NCBI GenBank assembly: GCA_965203505.1
Contig: OZ241880.1
Span: 124,001 to 188,000, forward strand
Source of the DNA: Bin127 sp965203505
GTDB taxonomy: Bacteria; Chloroflexota; Dehalococcoidia; Lucifugimonadales; Lucifugimonadaceae
Direction: 5' to 3'
DNA length: 64,000 nt
The notes beneath the pieces were generated by a model, which ran no database searches, was not told where the DNA came from, and saw only the letters and a program-made list of their open reading frames with translations. Both the position numbers and the translations under genes were made by a program. Below, one piece after another: positions 44,833 to 54,300 of this stretch (position 1 is its first letter; each line of letters begins with the position of its first letter).

Positions 44833-45318
44833 ATGGTTGATCGCATCCTCAATTTCGTGCCCCTGGCTCTAGCTACAGGCCTCGGAGTCGCCTACCTCAC
44901 GCCGTTCGCCAAGGCGACGCTCGCCAGTGCGGTCACGGTTGCTGTCTACGCGGCGATTGCGTGGGGCGATCTCAGTCTGAACCTGTTGCTGATACCGATC
45001 ATCGCCATCATATTCTTCGTTGGAGTGGCGGTTTCGGCGAAGGTGAAGAGCGACGAAGATCCTGATCCGAGCAAGGTGGTGATCGACGAGGTGGCAGGTC
45101 AACTGGCGGCATGCCTGATTATCGCTCCGGTCGAATGGTGGTCGATGCTGGCCGCGTTTGTGCTGTTTCGAGTTTTCGACGTACTGAAGCCAATAGGAAT
45201 ACGACGCCTAGAGGCGATCCCTAACGGTTGGGGCATCATGCTCGACGACCTCGCAGCGGGCCTACTAGCCGCCGTGGTCATCAACGTCGCCATCCTGATC
45301 GGCGATCTGTTCGTCTGA
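44833..45318 (+). CDS. pgpA: Phosphatidylglycerophosphatase A-like protein
   Basis: A 161-aa integral membrane phosphatase that removes phosphate from phosphatidylglycerophosphate. DPSKVVIDEVAGQ at about residue 78 is the family signature, followed by hydrophobic segments and a C-terminal LDDLAAGLLAAVVINV, which contains the second conserved acidic DD(xx)AG motif. Four membrane stretches are visible. ATG at 44833 is chosen; an upstream TTG in frame is less likely. The stop is only a few bases from the end of the convergent sulfatase gene. Confidence 0.9.
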   Translation: MVDRILNFVPLALATGLGVAYLTPFAKATLASAVTVAVYAAIAWGDLSLNLLLIPIIAIIFFVGVAVSAKVKSDEDPDPSKVVIDEVAGQLAACLIIAPVEWWSMLAAFVLFRVFDVLKPIGIRRLEAIPNGWGIMLDDLAAGLLAAVVINVAILIGDLFV

Positions 45319-45323
45319 GCGTT

Positions 45324-47018
45324 TTATCCGGTTCGACGTTCCCCGACGTTCCCCGGTCCACGATGCTGCGAGATGTGGTCACGCTTGCCCTTGAATCGTT
45401 TAGCCAAGAATTCAGGACGGACGGGCCATAGGACCGCTCCGGCTCGGTCCGCCCACGCGTCATACTCCTTCAGCATTGCAGCAACACGTTCGGGTTCAGT
45501 TGCCGCGTGGTCGCGCTGTTCGGTGCGGTCTTCTGGGATGTTGTAGAGCTCCCACGGATTGTCCCATTCGGCGACGAGTTTCCAATCGCCGATGCGGATG
45601 CCACGATTGCCCTCGTGCTCCACCGCGACCGGCTTCTCACGCGCCCACTCCTTGCCATCGAGTATCGGCACGATCGACTCGCCTTCCAGCGGGGTGATCT
45701 CATTACCGTTGTATTCCGATGGATAGCTGGCTCCGATGGCATCGTAAACCGTCGCGGATATGTCGGTGATGTGCATCGGCACGTTGTCGATGATCGCAGA
45801 CTCAGCGATCTTATCCGGCCAGTGGACGATGAACGGCGTAGATACACCGCCCTCGTGGATCCAGCGCTTGAAGAACCGGAACGGAGTGTTCGATACATTC
45901 GCCCAAGGCAACTCAACGGCTTGGAATGTAGTGTCGGGACCGGGACGGAGTTCGGGGATATCTCCCACTCGCACCCGCTGACCATCCAACGTGAGATCGG
46001 TCTCCCATTGCGACGGGTTGGGCCAATCGCTGTCCTCTTGGAACAGCTCGGCGCATCCGCCGTTGTCCGACAGGAACATGATGAGCGTGTTCTCGAACTG
46101 GCCGTGCTCTTTGAGCTTTTCGATGACCCTTCCGACACCGCGATCGACCTGCTCGATCATCGCGCAGTAAACCGCCATTCGGATGTCTTCGTATTCTTGG
46201 TTCTCGACATCCTCCCACGGCGGCGCGTCCTCGTCACGAGCCGATATCGGCCACTTCTCATCCACGATGCCAAGTGCCTTCTGCTCTTCGTGACGCGAAC
46301 CTCGAATCTCGTCCCAGCCGCGCATGTACTTGCCTTCATACTTGACGATGTCCTCTTCCCATGCGTGGAGCGGCCAGTGTGGGGCTGTGAAGGCTATGTA
46401 CTGGAAGAACGGCGCTCCGTCCGACATCGCACCGTCTATCTGGGTCACGGCGTGGTCGGCGATGGCGTCGGTGAGATGGAAGTCCGACGACTCGACATCT
46501 ATCAGGGTGTCTTGGAGCACCAGCGACTTCGGATTCCAGAACGAATCCGCAGCTTCGAGCAGTCCAAAGTATGTGTCGAAACCCCGTTGTGTGGGCAGCG
46601 GATGGGTCGCATCGCCGGGTGTCCACTGGTCGCGTGCCCTGCGGTCGTAACCGCCACCTACGTGCCACTTGCCGGACATCAGCGTGCGATAGCCTGCCGA
46701 CTTCGCCACCTCCGCCATAGTGACGCAGTTCTGGTTCAGATAACCCTGATAAGCGGGCGGTCCCAGATCTGCCGTCATCTGCCCGACCCCCGCCTGGTGC
46801 GGGTTCAGCCCAGTCAGCAGTGCGGCCCTCGATGGACAGCAACGCGCACCGTTGTACATCTGGGTGAAGCGGATGCCGTTGTAGCCGAGCGAATCGAGAT
46901 TGGGCGTGTTAATCTCTCCGCCGTAGCAACCGATGTCTGAGAAGCCCAGATCATCGACCATGATGACGATGGCGTTGGGGTTACGCGCGGATGCGTTGCC
47001 TTCGGTTGTTTGTGCCAT
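45324..47018 (-). CDS. Arylsulfatase (type I, formylglycine-dependent)
   Basis: A 564-aa sulfatase hydrolysing sulfate esters. NAIVIMVDDLGFSDIGCYGG at residues 15-34 holds the first metal Asp pair, NGARCCPSRAALLTG at 57-71 the C-x-P-S-R site in which Cys60 should become formylglycine, SGKWHVG near 118 the catalytic Lys/His and FLSDNGGCAELF near 318 the second metal Asp-Asn. No signal peptide is seen. Maturation would require the FGE encoded at 35508-36479. AAGGAGCC precedes the ATG. Substrate unknown; algal or sponge sulfated polysaccharides and small sulfate esters are typical. Confidence 0.95.
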   Translation of the reverse strand: MAQTTEGNASARNPNAIVIMVDDLGFSDIGCYGGEINTPNLDSLGYNGIRFTQMYNGARCCPSRAALLTGLNPHQAGVGQMTADLGPPAYQGYLNQNCVTMAEVAKSAGYRTLMSGKWHVGGGYDRRARDQWTPGDATHPLPTQRGFDTYFGLLEAADSFWNPKSLVLQDTLIDVESSDFHLTDAIADHAVTQIDGAMSDGAPFFQYIAFTAPHWPLHAWEEDIVKYEGKYMRGWDEIRGSRHEEQKALGIVDEKWPISARDEDAPPWEDVENQEYEDIRMAVYCAMIEQVDRGVGRVIEKLKEHGQFENTLIMFLSDNGGCAELFQEDSDWPNPSQWETDLTLDGQRVRVGDIPELRPGPDTTFQAVELPWANVSNTPFRFFKRWIHEGGVSTPFIVHWPDKIAESAIIDNVPMHITDISATVYDAIGASYPSEYNGNEITPLEGESIVPILDGKEWAREKPVAVEHEGNRGIRIGDWKLVAEWDNPWELYNIPEDRTEQRDHAATEPERVAAMLKEYDAWADRAGAVLWPVRPEFLAKRFKGKRDHISQHRGPGNVGERRTG

Positions 47019-47031
47019 TCTGAAGGCTCCT

Positions 47032-47460
47032 TCAAAGTGTTTTGAGCCGATCGAGTACGTCGGCGTCGCGCAGGTCGTGCACTACAACATCGACAACTGG
47101 TGATCGAGATAGTCTACTGTCGGCAGTCAGTACTTCTAGGTTCCGGTTTTTGGCGGTCGCCAAGTAGATGGCATCGTAGATGCTGACATTTCGATGGTAC
47201 TGCCAAGTGAGTTCCGACAATCCTTCGTGTGAAATCCTCTGAACGCGCAGTTTCTCCAACTCGCCGATCGCCGCGAGTGCTGCTTCGTTTGAGAGTTTGT
47301 TACGCAATACGGAATTCCGCAACGCAGACAAAACCTCCAGATCGAGCAACTCCGGTGCGGACAACTCGTTGTTGAGAAGTATCCCGGCCACGTCGAGGCC
47401 TAGCGGGCTGTCTAGGACATACTCAACGACGACAGATGCGTCAACGACGTAATGAGGCAC
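47032..47460 (-). CDS. VapC-like PIN-domain toxin
   Basis: A 142-aa PIN ribonuclease. VVDASVVVEYVLDSP at residues 5-19 (Asp7), ELLDLEVLSALR near 42 (Glu), SIYDAIYLATA near 93 (Asp) and VLTADSRL near 110 (Asp) give the full acidic quartet. By family it cleaves tRNA or rRNA when free. GTG start shares one base with the stop of the upstream antitoxin gene (TAGTG), so the pair is coupled. It is followed, after 14 bases, by the sulfatase start and could be co-transcribed with it. Confidence 0.92.
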   Translation of the reverse strand: MPHYVVDASVVVEYVLDSPLGLDVAGILLNNELSAPELLDLEVLSALRNSVLRNKLSNEAALAAIGELEKLRVQRISHEGLSELTWQYHRNVSIYDAIYLATAKNRNLEVLTADSRLSRSPVVDVVVHDLRDADVLDRLKTL

Positions 47461-47957
47461 TAGAAATCGATGTCTGCGTCTCGTTGTTCGCGCTCGAGGC
47501 GAACCAGCTCCGATGGACTGAACGAATACTCCTTCGGTGGCCCAGCAATCTTCCGTTCGTAGGATTCAAGATCGTTCATCCCGACCTCTAAACCGTCAAG
47601 CAGGAGCTTATCCATTGTCGTGTTGACGTAACTTACCTGTCGTTGCAAGCGTTTGTACAAATCGTCGGGGAAGTTTTCGACTGTGAGAGTGCTCGCATTC
47701 AAACCGTTTCGCTTTGATCCGTTGGCACCGTCCGCGGCAGCACGCTGAGCACGCTCGCGTGCAACCTTCGCATATGGGTTGTTCGTTACTATCAACCCTC
47801 CGTTTACCACTAAGTCCTCGCGAAACTCAAGCCGTCTCGCCTGTCGTTCCAAGATATCGATAACCGCATCATCCAAACTCCTATAGCGCTTGCAAGCCAA
47901 CCGCTCCAAACGTTCGCGCAGTTCGTCAGGGATGTTCTCTACTCGAAGCGTAGCCAT
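47460..47957 (-). CDS. Double ribbon-helix-helix (FitA/VapB-like) antitoxin
   Basis: A 165-aa antitoxin, about twice the usual length. The N-terminal MATLRVENIPDELRERLERL and an internal ASTLTVENFPDDLYKRLQRQ near residue 90 are two copies of the FitA-type RHH strand-helix start, so one chain carries a complete tandem pair. The C-terminal third (GPPKEYSFSPSELVRLER) would bind and inhibit the PIN toxin. ATG at 47957 begins exactly at the first RHH. It should repress its own operon; a pseudo-dimeric RHH could bind DNA as a monomer-like unit. Confidence 0.85.
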   Translation of the reverse strand: MATLRVENIPDELRERLERLACKRYRSLDDAVIDILERQARRLEFREDLVVNGGLIVTNNPYAKVARERAQRAAADGANGSKRNGLNASTLTVENFPDDLYKRLQRQVSYVNTTMDKLLLDGLEVGMNDLESYERKIAGPPKEYSFSPSELVRLEREQRDADIDF

Positions 47958-47964
47958 TTGCGTT

Positions 47965-48210
47965 CTAACTTTCACCCGTACCAAAACCGATCGCGTTGCG
48001 GTTCAGCTGCTCCAAGCCGTCCAATCGCTCTAGCACTGAGGCTAAGATCGCTTCGATATTGTTGAGACGCTCATCGACACCATTCATCCTCGCGGACAGA
48101 TCCGCGCTGATCTGCAACGCTTGAGCTTGCAACTGCGTCAAAGTCGCCATCGTCTGTTGGTTGCCGGCGATCGTGTTCTCGCGCAGCGCCTCGAGTTCTT
48201 CAGAAGTCAT
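47965..48210 (-). CDS. Small coiled-coil protein upstream of the VapBC-like pair
   Basis: An 81-aa protein beginning MTSEELEALRENTIAGNQQT, almost wholly heptad-like alpha helix (QISADLSARMNGVDERLNNI, then EAILASVLERLDGLEQLNRN), no membrane segment. It lies seven bases upstream of the antitoxin gene and would be first in the operon. AGGA precedes the ATG. No family recognised; probably an oligomeric accessory of the toxin-antitoxin locus or an independent structural protein. Confidence 0.65.
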   Translation of the reverse strand: MTSEELEALRENTIAGNQQTMATLTQLQAQALQISADLSARMNGVDERLNNIEAILASVLERLDGLEQLNRNAIGFGTGES

Positions 48211-48262
48211 AAGTACCAAATCCTGTATATCGAACTAATGATAACAGAACCGCTAATGACCA

Positions 48263-49837
48263 TTAACCCTCCCCATACTCCGCATCCAACTCCATCGGGT
48301 ACAGCGGCACCCGCCGACGGTGATACGTAAACGTCGACATATCAGCCGTCGTCACCCCCGGCGTGTTAACCAAGATCACCTTCCCCGCAATCGGCTGATA
48401 CGCCGGACGCGGCGACACCACACCCTTCGCAACCACGATCTTGTAGCGCTCCGGAATGATCCCGATGTGATACATCTGCGCCCGAACCGTGTTACCAGCC
48501 CGCACAGACGTCAACACCAGCGTCTGCCCTTGGTCTGTGTCCAGCCGCACAGTCACTCCCGAATCATAGAACCGAAAACCCCCATGCGACGCGCCGAGTT
48601 CTTCGTACTGTCCATCGGTGATGGCACGCACGGTGCCAGTCACGTTCACAGGGCTGCCATGCATATCGTCCGTCTTACCACCCACATCTAGCGTCACCGT
48701 AGCACCCACGCCAGCTTCAACACAAGCATCCACCGACTCTGGATCATACAGCGTCTGCAAGAACCCCGAAATCCCGCGTCCCACGACCTGCTCAAGAATG
48801 TGGGTCGAATCCGCCGACGATCCGCCTCCGATATTGTCACCAACATCCATCAACACGATCGGCCCCTCCCTCGCCGCATCGGCCTCATCCGGCATCGCCA
48901 GCGCCGTGCCATCGATCGCAACCTCATCCGCTTCATTCAAATCACGCGGACCGACATACTCGGCAAGCGCCATATCCAACGCCTCAGATATCGAAGCAAC
49001 TTCCACGTTCAACTCGGCGCGTCGCTCCCACGCCTTGGCAGCCATATCTTTGGCGACCGACTTCGCGAGATCGAGGTCCCCATCGGCGATAGCCACCCAC
49101 GACATCCCCATCTCCTCGACATCCGAATACGGATACCCCTCAGCCACGCTGGTATCCAGAATGCCCGGGATCTCGTTCGCCTCCAAGGCGTCATCGACAA
49201 AGCTCTTCATCGGGTCCTCCCCGGTGAACTGCTTGACGATGTTGACATACATCGGCGGCATCTCGATCCACTGCACCGGATCGATCTCACCCTTCGCCGC
49301 TCTCACCACCATCTCCGCCGTCTTGCGACCCCTCACCTTCGGATCCAAGTGCGGATTAGTCCGCCACACCACACAAACGTCCGTATGCTCCACCACCGGC
49401 TTCGACACATTCCCGTGCATATCGAGCGTGATCCCCACTCGCATATCCGGCCCAACAATCTCCCGCACCGCGCGACAGAACTCCCCATCCATATCCGGAA
49501 ACTCCTCGCTCACCGCAGCGCCATGGTTGGAGATGAGGATCGCATCCCACGGACCCTGATCCCGCAACATCCCGAACATCTCCTCCGTCAACCGATCATA
49601 CGCATCCTTCGTAATCGTCCCAATCGGCCCCGTAACGGCATACATCAGCGGCACAAGCTCAAACCCAAGTTCCTGCGCCGCCTGATGATACCCAGAAATC
49701 GTGTACTGAGCATCCACAAAATGATCAATAACCTCCCGCCCCCGCTTAATCCCAGTCTTCTCAAACTCCTCATAACTAGCCGGCACAATCGAAAACGTAT
49801 TAGTCTCATGAGAAATACCAAACACCGGAATACGCAT
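48263..49837 (-). CDS. M81-family metallopeptidase (MlrC-like)
   Basis: A 524-aa protein. RIPVFGISHETNTFS at the start contains the HExN zinc motif; SNHGAAVSEEFPDMDGEF near residue 105 and GITLDMHGN near 135 continue the N-terminal DUF1485 domain; the C-terminal MlrC domain has DVGDNIGGGSSADSTHIL near 330. MlrC cleaves linear peptide products of microcystin breakdown, but most family members lie in general peptide or amide catabolism. GGGAGG lies six bases before the ATG. Long open frames on the opposite strand are coincidental. Confidence 0.92.
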   Translation of the reverse strand: MRIPVFGISHETNTFSIVPASYEEFEKTGIKRGREVIDHFVDAQYTISGYHQAAQELGFELVPLMYAVTGPIGTITKDAYDRLTEEMFGMLRDQGPWDAILISNHGAAVSEEFPDMDGEFCRAVREIVGPDMRVGITLDMHGNVSKPVVEHTDVCVVWRTNPHLDPKVRGRKTAEMVVRAAKGEIDPVQWIEMPPMYVNIVKQFTGEDPMKSFVDDALEANEIPGILDTSVAEGYPYSDVEEMGMSWVAIADGDLDLAKSVAKDMAAKAWERRAELNVEVASISEALDMALAEYVGPRDLNEADEVAIDGTALAMPDEADAAREGPIVLMDVGDNIGGGSSADSTHILEQVVGRGISGFLQTLYDPESVDACVEAGVGATVTLDVGGKTDDMHGSPVNVTGTVRAITDGQYEELGASHGGFRFYDSGVTVRLDTDQGQTLVLTSVRAGNTVRAQMYHIGIIPERYKIVVAKGVVSPRPAYQPIAGKVILVNTPGVTTADMSTFTYHRRRVPLYPMELDAEYGEG

Positions 49838-49920
49838 GACAACCTCCCAAAACTGAGCGACGGATACCTACCCAGAAGGTTAATCTATCAAGCGACGCAT
49901 CGCAGATGCGAAGCGTCCCT

Positions 49921-50470
49921 GCCCCTTTCGCCCAGCGAAAGGGGCGCGAGCGCAGCGAGCGGGGTATGCACGGGGAGGGAGGCGGAGGGGCACGCCGTAC
50001 AGACAGAGCTCGACCCCACCCAACCCCACGCGCATACCCCGCTCACTCGCTTCGCTCGTGCGCGCCCCTTTCACCTTGTGAAAGGGGCAACAAACACCAC
50101 CCTGCCCCTTTCGCCCGGCGAAAGGGGCGCGAGCGAAGCGAGCGGGGTATGCACGGGGGAGAGGGGAGGAGGGGCACGCCGTACAGACAGAGCGCCGACC
50201 CAACCAACCCCACACGCATACCCCGCTCACTCGCTTCGCTCGTGCGCGCCCCTTTCACCTTGTGAAAGGGGCAAAAAACACCACCCTGCCCCTTTCGCCC
50301 GGCGAAAGGGGCGCGAGCGCAGCGAGCGGGGTATGCTCGGGCAAGGGAGGCGGAGGGGCACCGCCGTACAGACAGAGCGCCGACCCACCCCAACCCCACA
50401 CGCATACCCCGCACACTCGCTTCGCTTGTGCGCGCCCCTTTCACCTTGTGAAAGGGGCAAAAAACCAATC
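49921..50470. repeat. Tandem array of about 184-bp palindromic units (three copies)
   Basis: Units start with GCCCCTTTCG at 49921, 50104 and 50288 (periods 183 and 184). Each begins with the CCCCTTTCG...CGAAAGGGG hairpin, then GAGCG(A/C)AGCGAGCGGGGTATGC, a GC-rich spacer with CCGTACAGACAGAG, then the reverse complement arm GCATACCCCGC...TCGCTTCGCTC and a closing hairpin CCCCTTTCACCTTGTGAAAGGGG. Every unit can thus fold into a long cruciform. The array ends at the stop codon of the DUF559 gene. Confidence 0.95.
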
Positions 50471-50822
50471 ACCCCCTCGCCCGCAGCGCCTCCCGGATCA
50501 CAATCAGCACACCCTCGATATTCGTCATTACCTCATCGTTCCAGAACCGCACCACTTTGTAACCAGCGCGATTTAGCCGCTCAGTTCGTAAATCATCAAG
50601 CGCCCGCCGCTCGTCATGCTGCCCGCCATCCAGCTCTATCGCCAGCTTGACCTGCGGACACGCAAAATCCACAATCGCGCCATCGATCACATACTGCCGG
50701 ACGAACCGATAACCATCCAACCTTCTCGTCCTAAGGCGCTGCCACAGAGCGAACTCAACATCCGTAGGATTGTTCCGCATCTCCCGCGCAAAACGCTTCA
50801 ATTGTCGCCTTGAATACCGCAT
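50469..50822 (-). CDS. DUF559 (Vsr-like) small endonuclease inside the repeat array
   Basis: A 117-aa protein starting MRYSRRQLKRFAREMRNNPT. DVEFALWQRLRTRRLDGYRF and VDFACPQVKLAIELDGGQHD near residues 45-65 are the DUF559 catalytic region (D...ExD...H), and VVRFWNDEVMTN closes the core. DUF559 is a single-domain PD-(D/E)xK/Vsr-type nuclease often found in many copies per genome. The start is set at 50822 because the frame upstream runs into repeat DNA. It is flanked on both sides by copies of the 184-bp palindrome, an arrangement that suggests joint mobility or that the repeats are its target. Confidence 0.88.
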   Translation of the reverse strand: MRYSRRQLKRFAREMRNNPTDVEFALWQRLRTRRLDGYRFVRQYVIDGAIVDFACPQVKLAIELDGGQHDERRALDDLRTERLNRAGYKVVRFWNDEVMTNIEGVLIVIREALRARG

Positions 50823-50886
50823 ACCCCAGATAATAGCCCCGTTCCTCCACAACACCAACCCAAAATGGCAACCAGCCCCATACACT

Positions 50887-51280
50887 GCCCCTTTCGCCCA
50901 GCGAAAGGGGCGCGAGCGCAGCGAGCGGGGTATGCTCGGGCAAGGGGGAGGAGGGGCTCCGTCGTACACACAGGGCGCGACACCACCCAACCCCACGCGC
51001 ATACCCCGCTCACATCGCTTCGCTTGTGCGCGCCCCTTTCACCTTGTGAAAGGGGCAACAAACACCACACTGCCCCTTTCGCCCGGCGAAAGGGGCGCGA
51101 GCGAAGCGAGCGGGGTATGCATGGGCAAGGGGGAGGAGGGGCTCCGTCGTACACACAGGGCGCGACACCACCCAACCCCACGCGCATACCCCGCTCACTC
51201 GCTTCGCTCGTGCGCGCCCCTTTCACCTTGTGAAAGGGGCAAAAAACACCACCCTGCCCCTTTCGCTGGGCGAAAGGGGC
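50887..51280. repeat. Second block of the 184-bp palindromic array (two copies plus a partial)
   Basis: Units start at 50887 and 51072 (periods 185 and 184), and a partial third consists of only the first hairpin (51256-51280). Internal spacers read CTCCGTCGTACACACAGGGC, differing from the first block (CGCCGTACAGACAGAG), so the two blocks have diverged or duplicated separately. The 64 bases before this block are the upstream region of the DUF559 gene. Confidence 0.95.
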
Positions 51281-51286
51281 AAGCGA

Positions 51287-51329
51287 ACAAAAAAAGAACG
51301 GCGTCCACGTTACCGCGGACGCCGTTCTT
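51287..51329 (-). terminator. Rho-independent terminator of the large surface-protein gene
   Basis: On the minus strand AAGAACGGCGTCC, loop, GGACGCCGTTCTT (arms 51317-51329 and 51294-51306) is followed by a T tract (plus-strand A run at about 51289-51295). A 13-bp perfect stem 26 bases after the stop. Confidence 0.92.
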
Positions 51330-51354
51330 AACCTCTCTACCTAAGAGTCCCTAC

Positions 51355-54300
51355 CTACTTCTCCGCCCTCTCGCGCCTCCGTGCTACTACTAGCAGCGTG
51401 CCGAAGCTTATGATGGCTGCGCCGAGGAGGAGTGCCCAGAGGCCGGCGTTCGACGTCGGGGCTTTGCCGCCTGTTTCGGGTGGTATTGGGGTGGGCTCGG
51501 GTGTCGCCGTCGGGATCGCCTCGGGTGCGCCTTCGCTGCCTACTGCCAGTGTTGCCGGCAGGCTGCTCAGGTTGCCGCACACGTTGGTGCCGCCGCTGCC
51601 TAGGCGGACCGAGGCTGACAGGATCGTCAGCGAATCATCCGCGTTGATCGCAACTATCGCAAGGTCCGAGATGTTCGTCCTCAATTCGTCCGGCAGTGGC
51701 AGACACGCCGTGGCGGGCGAGTTGAGAGCGTAGGACGAGATCACAGCGCTGGTTGCGTCCACAGCGCTGACCTCGTACATGTTGCCGCCGAGGGTGTAAC
51801 GCTGGTGCGTCATGCCGGCGTTCGATGCCGAGCCTTCGTCGGACACTCGGATACCGATGTACTCGCCGTTCGGAATGGCGCCCGAGCCAGCGGTCAGCGA
51901 GTAGCCCTCGCCCGTGAACGTCCCGCCGCCTTCCGGCGTGAACACTTCATACTGGTTGCCGTCCGCATCCGTCAAGATCGTCGGAATCTCACCCGGAGGG
52001 TTCTGCGGAGCCGGACGCTCAGGCTGTTGGACTGACACACGTCGCACTTCGACCGAGAAGGTCGCCGTGCAGAGTGTGTCCCGCATGTCTTCTCCGCCAT
52101 CCTTCTCGCGCGGCCGACAGTCACCATCGTTCGCGAACGATGCGGTGATCTTGTAAGTGCCTGGCGACGACGGAGCGGTGTACTCAACCTCCCACGGAGT
52201 TTTCGGGTCGTTGTCGTCGAACGAGCTGTCGCCCTCTTTCCACACGAGACCCATGCCGGCGGACAGTTTTTGGTCCTGTACGCCCTGCAGGCCGTATGCC
52301 ATCACGCTCAGAACTACCTTGTCTCCGGCGGAGACTGTAACCCCTCGGATCGCCTCTTCGATCTTGGAGATGACGCCCGGGGAGCCTACGATCGGCGATG
52401 TGGCCAGACTCGCAGGACTCGTCCTCGACTCTGGGTAGCGTTCATTGTCGGTGAAGGACACTCGAACCGAGATGGTCTTGCCCGAGTCGGATGCCGTCAA
52501 GACGTATGAGGAACCCGTAGCACCTGAGATCGGGTCACCATCACGCAGCCACTGGTACATGAACTGCTTGTCGCCGTCGGAATCCTCTGGGATGCCATCA
52601 TCATCTTTGATGTTGCTGGTGTCCACTTTGAGTGTGGCTCCAACCTGCGCGGTCCCCATGATTAGGGGATCACCCTCAGCAGGTTCGTTAAACGACGGAC
52701 GGCCGGGCTCTGACAGACCTAGCAGGGCCATGCCAACTTCTTCGACGCGCTCCTGAGCCTCTTTGCTGAGGACGCCCATTGCGCCTTCAGCCCGAGCTGG
52801 GTCGCCACTTCCGACGAAGTGACCACAGTAGATGCTGGTCTCGGCATCCATCGACTCGTCGACTTCCGTCGTGGTGGCATCGTCAGGGACCGCGGCATTC
52901 AGATACTGGTTGTCTTGTCCAACCGCCAAGCGCATCACGCGGCAGTCAGTCGACTCCCACCAGTCGCCGACGCTGGCCGGTTTGTTGTCGGTATTGTATG
53001 GCCAGTCGAAATCGTTGTCGTCCTCAGGTGCTGTAGGGGTCGTCGCAGATCCACCAGAGGCAGCATCTACTAGCGACCCATCGCTGGCAACCCAGGCACT
53101 CAACATTGCCGGCGGGTCGAACAGTTCCATCGCGATAGCGTCGATAATCGCCTTGGCGCTGTAGTAATTTTCTTCGTCAATAGCATCTGTGGTCGCGTCG
53201 TTATCGTGGTCTACGCCAGTATCCGTCGTATCGCCGTCGTCGTTTAGGTCAACGGCCGAAGGGACAGCGTGCCGGGTGAGAAGCGCAGTGATCGCCGCCG
53301 GCAGGTGGTCGGTATCCGGCACTATTCCCGTCAACATGTCGTACGGCTTCTGGAAGACGGCCTTGTCGGCGTCGGTGACGGTAGTGACATCATCGTTTGT
53401 AGCATCGCCGTCATGATCGTAAGCCACCCTCATCGGCGGGTTGCCGTATACGACGTAGACCATCTGGTCGGCGTTCAGCGTGGCCCACCACGCGGCGACA
53501 TCGGGAAGCGCCTTGAGGCCTAGCACCGCCCGACCATGCGTGAACGCATTCGCCTGCAACGCCTTGCCGGCGGCGGCTGGCGGGTCAGTCTGAAGATCAT
53601 CCCAGTCCATACTGTAACCGGCGGCGGATGGAGTGCCTTCCGGTTCGTTGTCCACGCCTACCGCGATCCGCCTCTGCGTGTGACCGATCGAGTCCCACCA
53701 GTAGATGACCTCGTCTTTGTCATCGTCGTTCATGCCGCCCATGTGGTAGATGTACGTCCAGCGGTCATTCACCAATTTCTTGGTGATGTCATTCAAATCT
53801 GCGTACTTCGCACGCGCCTGCTCAATGCGGTTGTCCATCGACTCGTCAACATCGGCGGTGTTAGTGTCATCATCATCTACATCCTCATCTGCCGCTCCAT
53901 CGCCGTATAGCGCCGCGACTCTTTCAGACACTGCATCCGTCGCCGGCTCAGGCATGTCCAGCGAGTCCCACCACATCATGGCTTTGCTGTTGGTAGCCGA
54001 GCTGGCAGTCAATGTTTCGATGCCGAGTATCGCCTTACCGACTTTGTCGACGCGAGCCTTGTCATCGCCGGTCAGGCTGGAGTACATGCCGCAGAAGACG
54101 CTAGACTCGTTGTCTTCTGTGGTAGCAAGATCGTTGTCCGCTCCGTCCAAATCAAGCGCATCGTTGTCTTCACCGACCGCGGTGCGCATCTCCACACAGT
54201 TCATGTGGTCCCACCAAAGCTCGACGCTCTGGAAGCCGCGGATGTTCTGCACAGATTTGTCGGTCGTGCCATCGGGGGGATCGGAGGTGTCGTCAAGATG

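Noticed and set aside
45507..46940. 477-codon plus-strand frame opposite the sulfatase
   Set aside because: Antisense to a protein with complete sulfatase motifs; no motifs of its own.
48800..50650. 616-codon plus-strand frame
   Set aside because: Antisense to the well-supported M81 gene and then runs through the palindromic array; His/Arg-rich nonsense.
49921..51280. Possible CRISPR array
   Set aside because: Units are about 184 bp, internally palindromic, contiguous, without unique spacers and without cas genes nearby.
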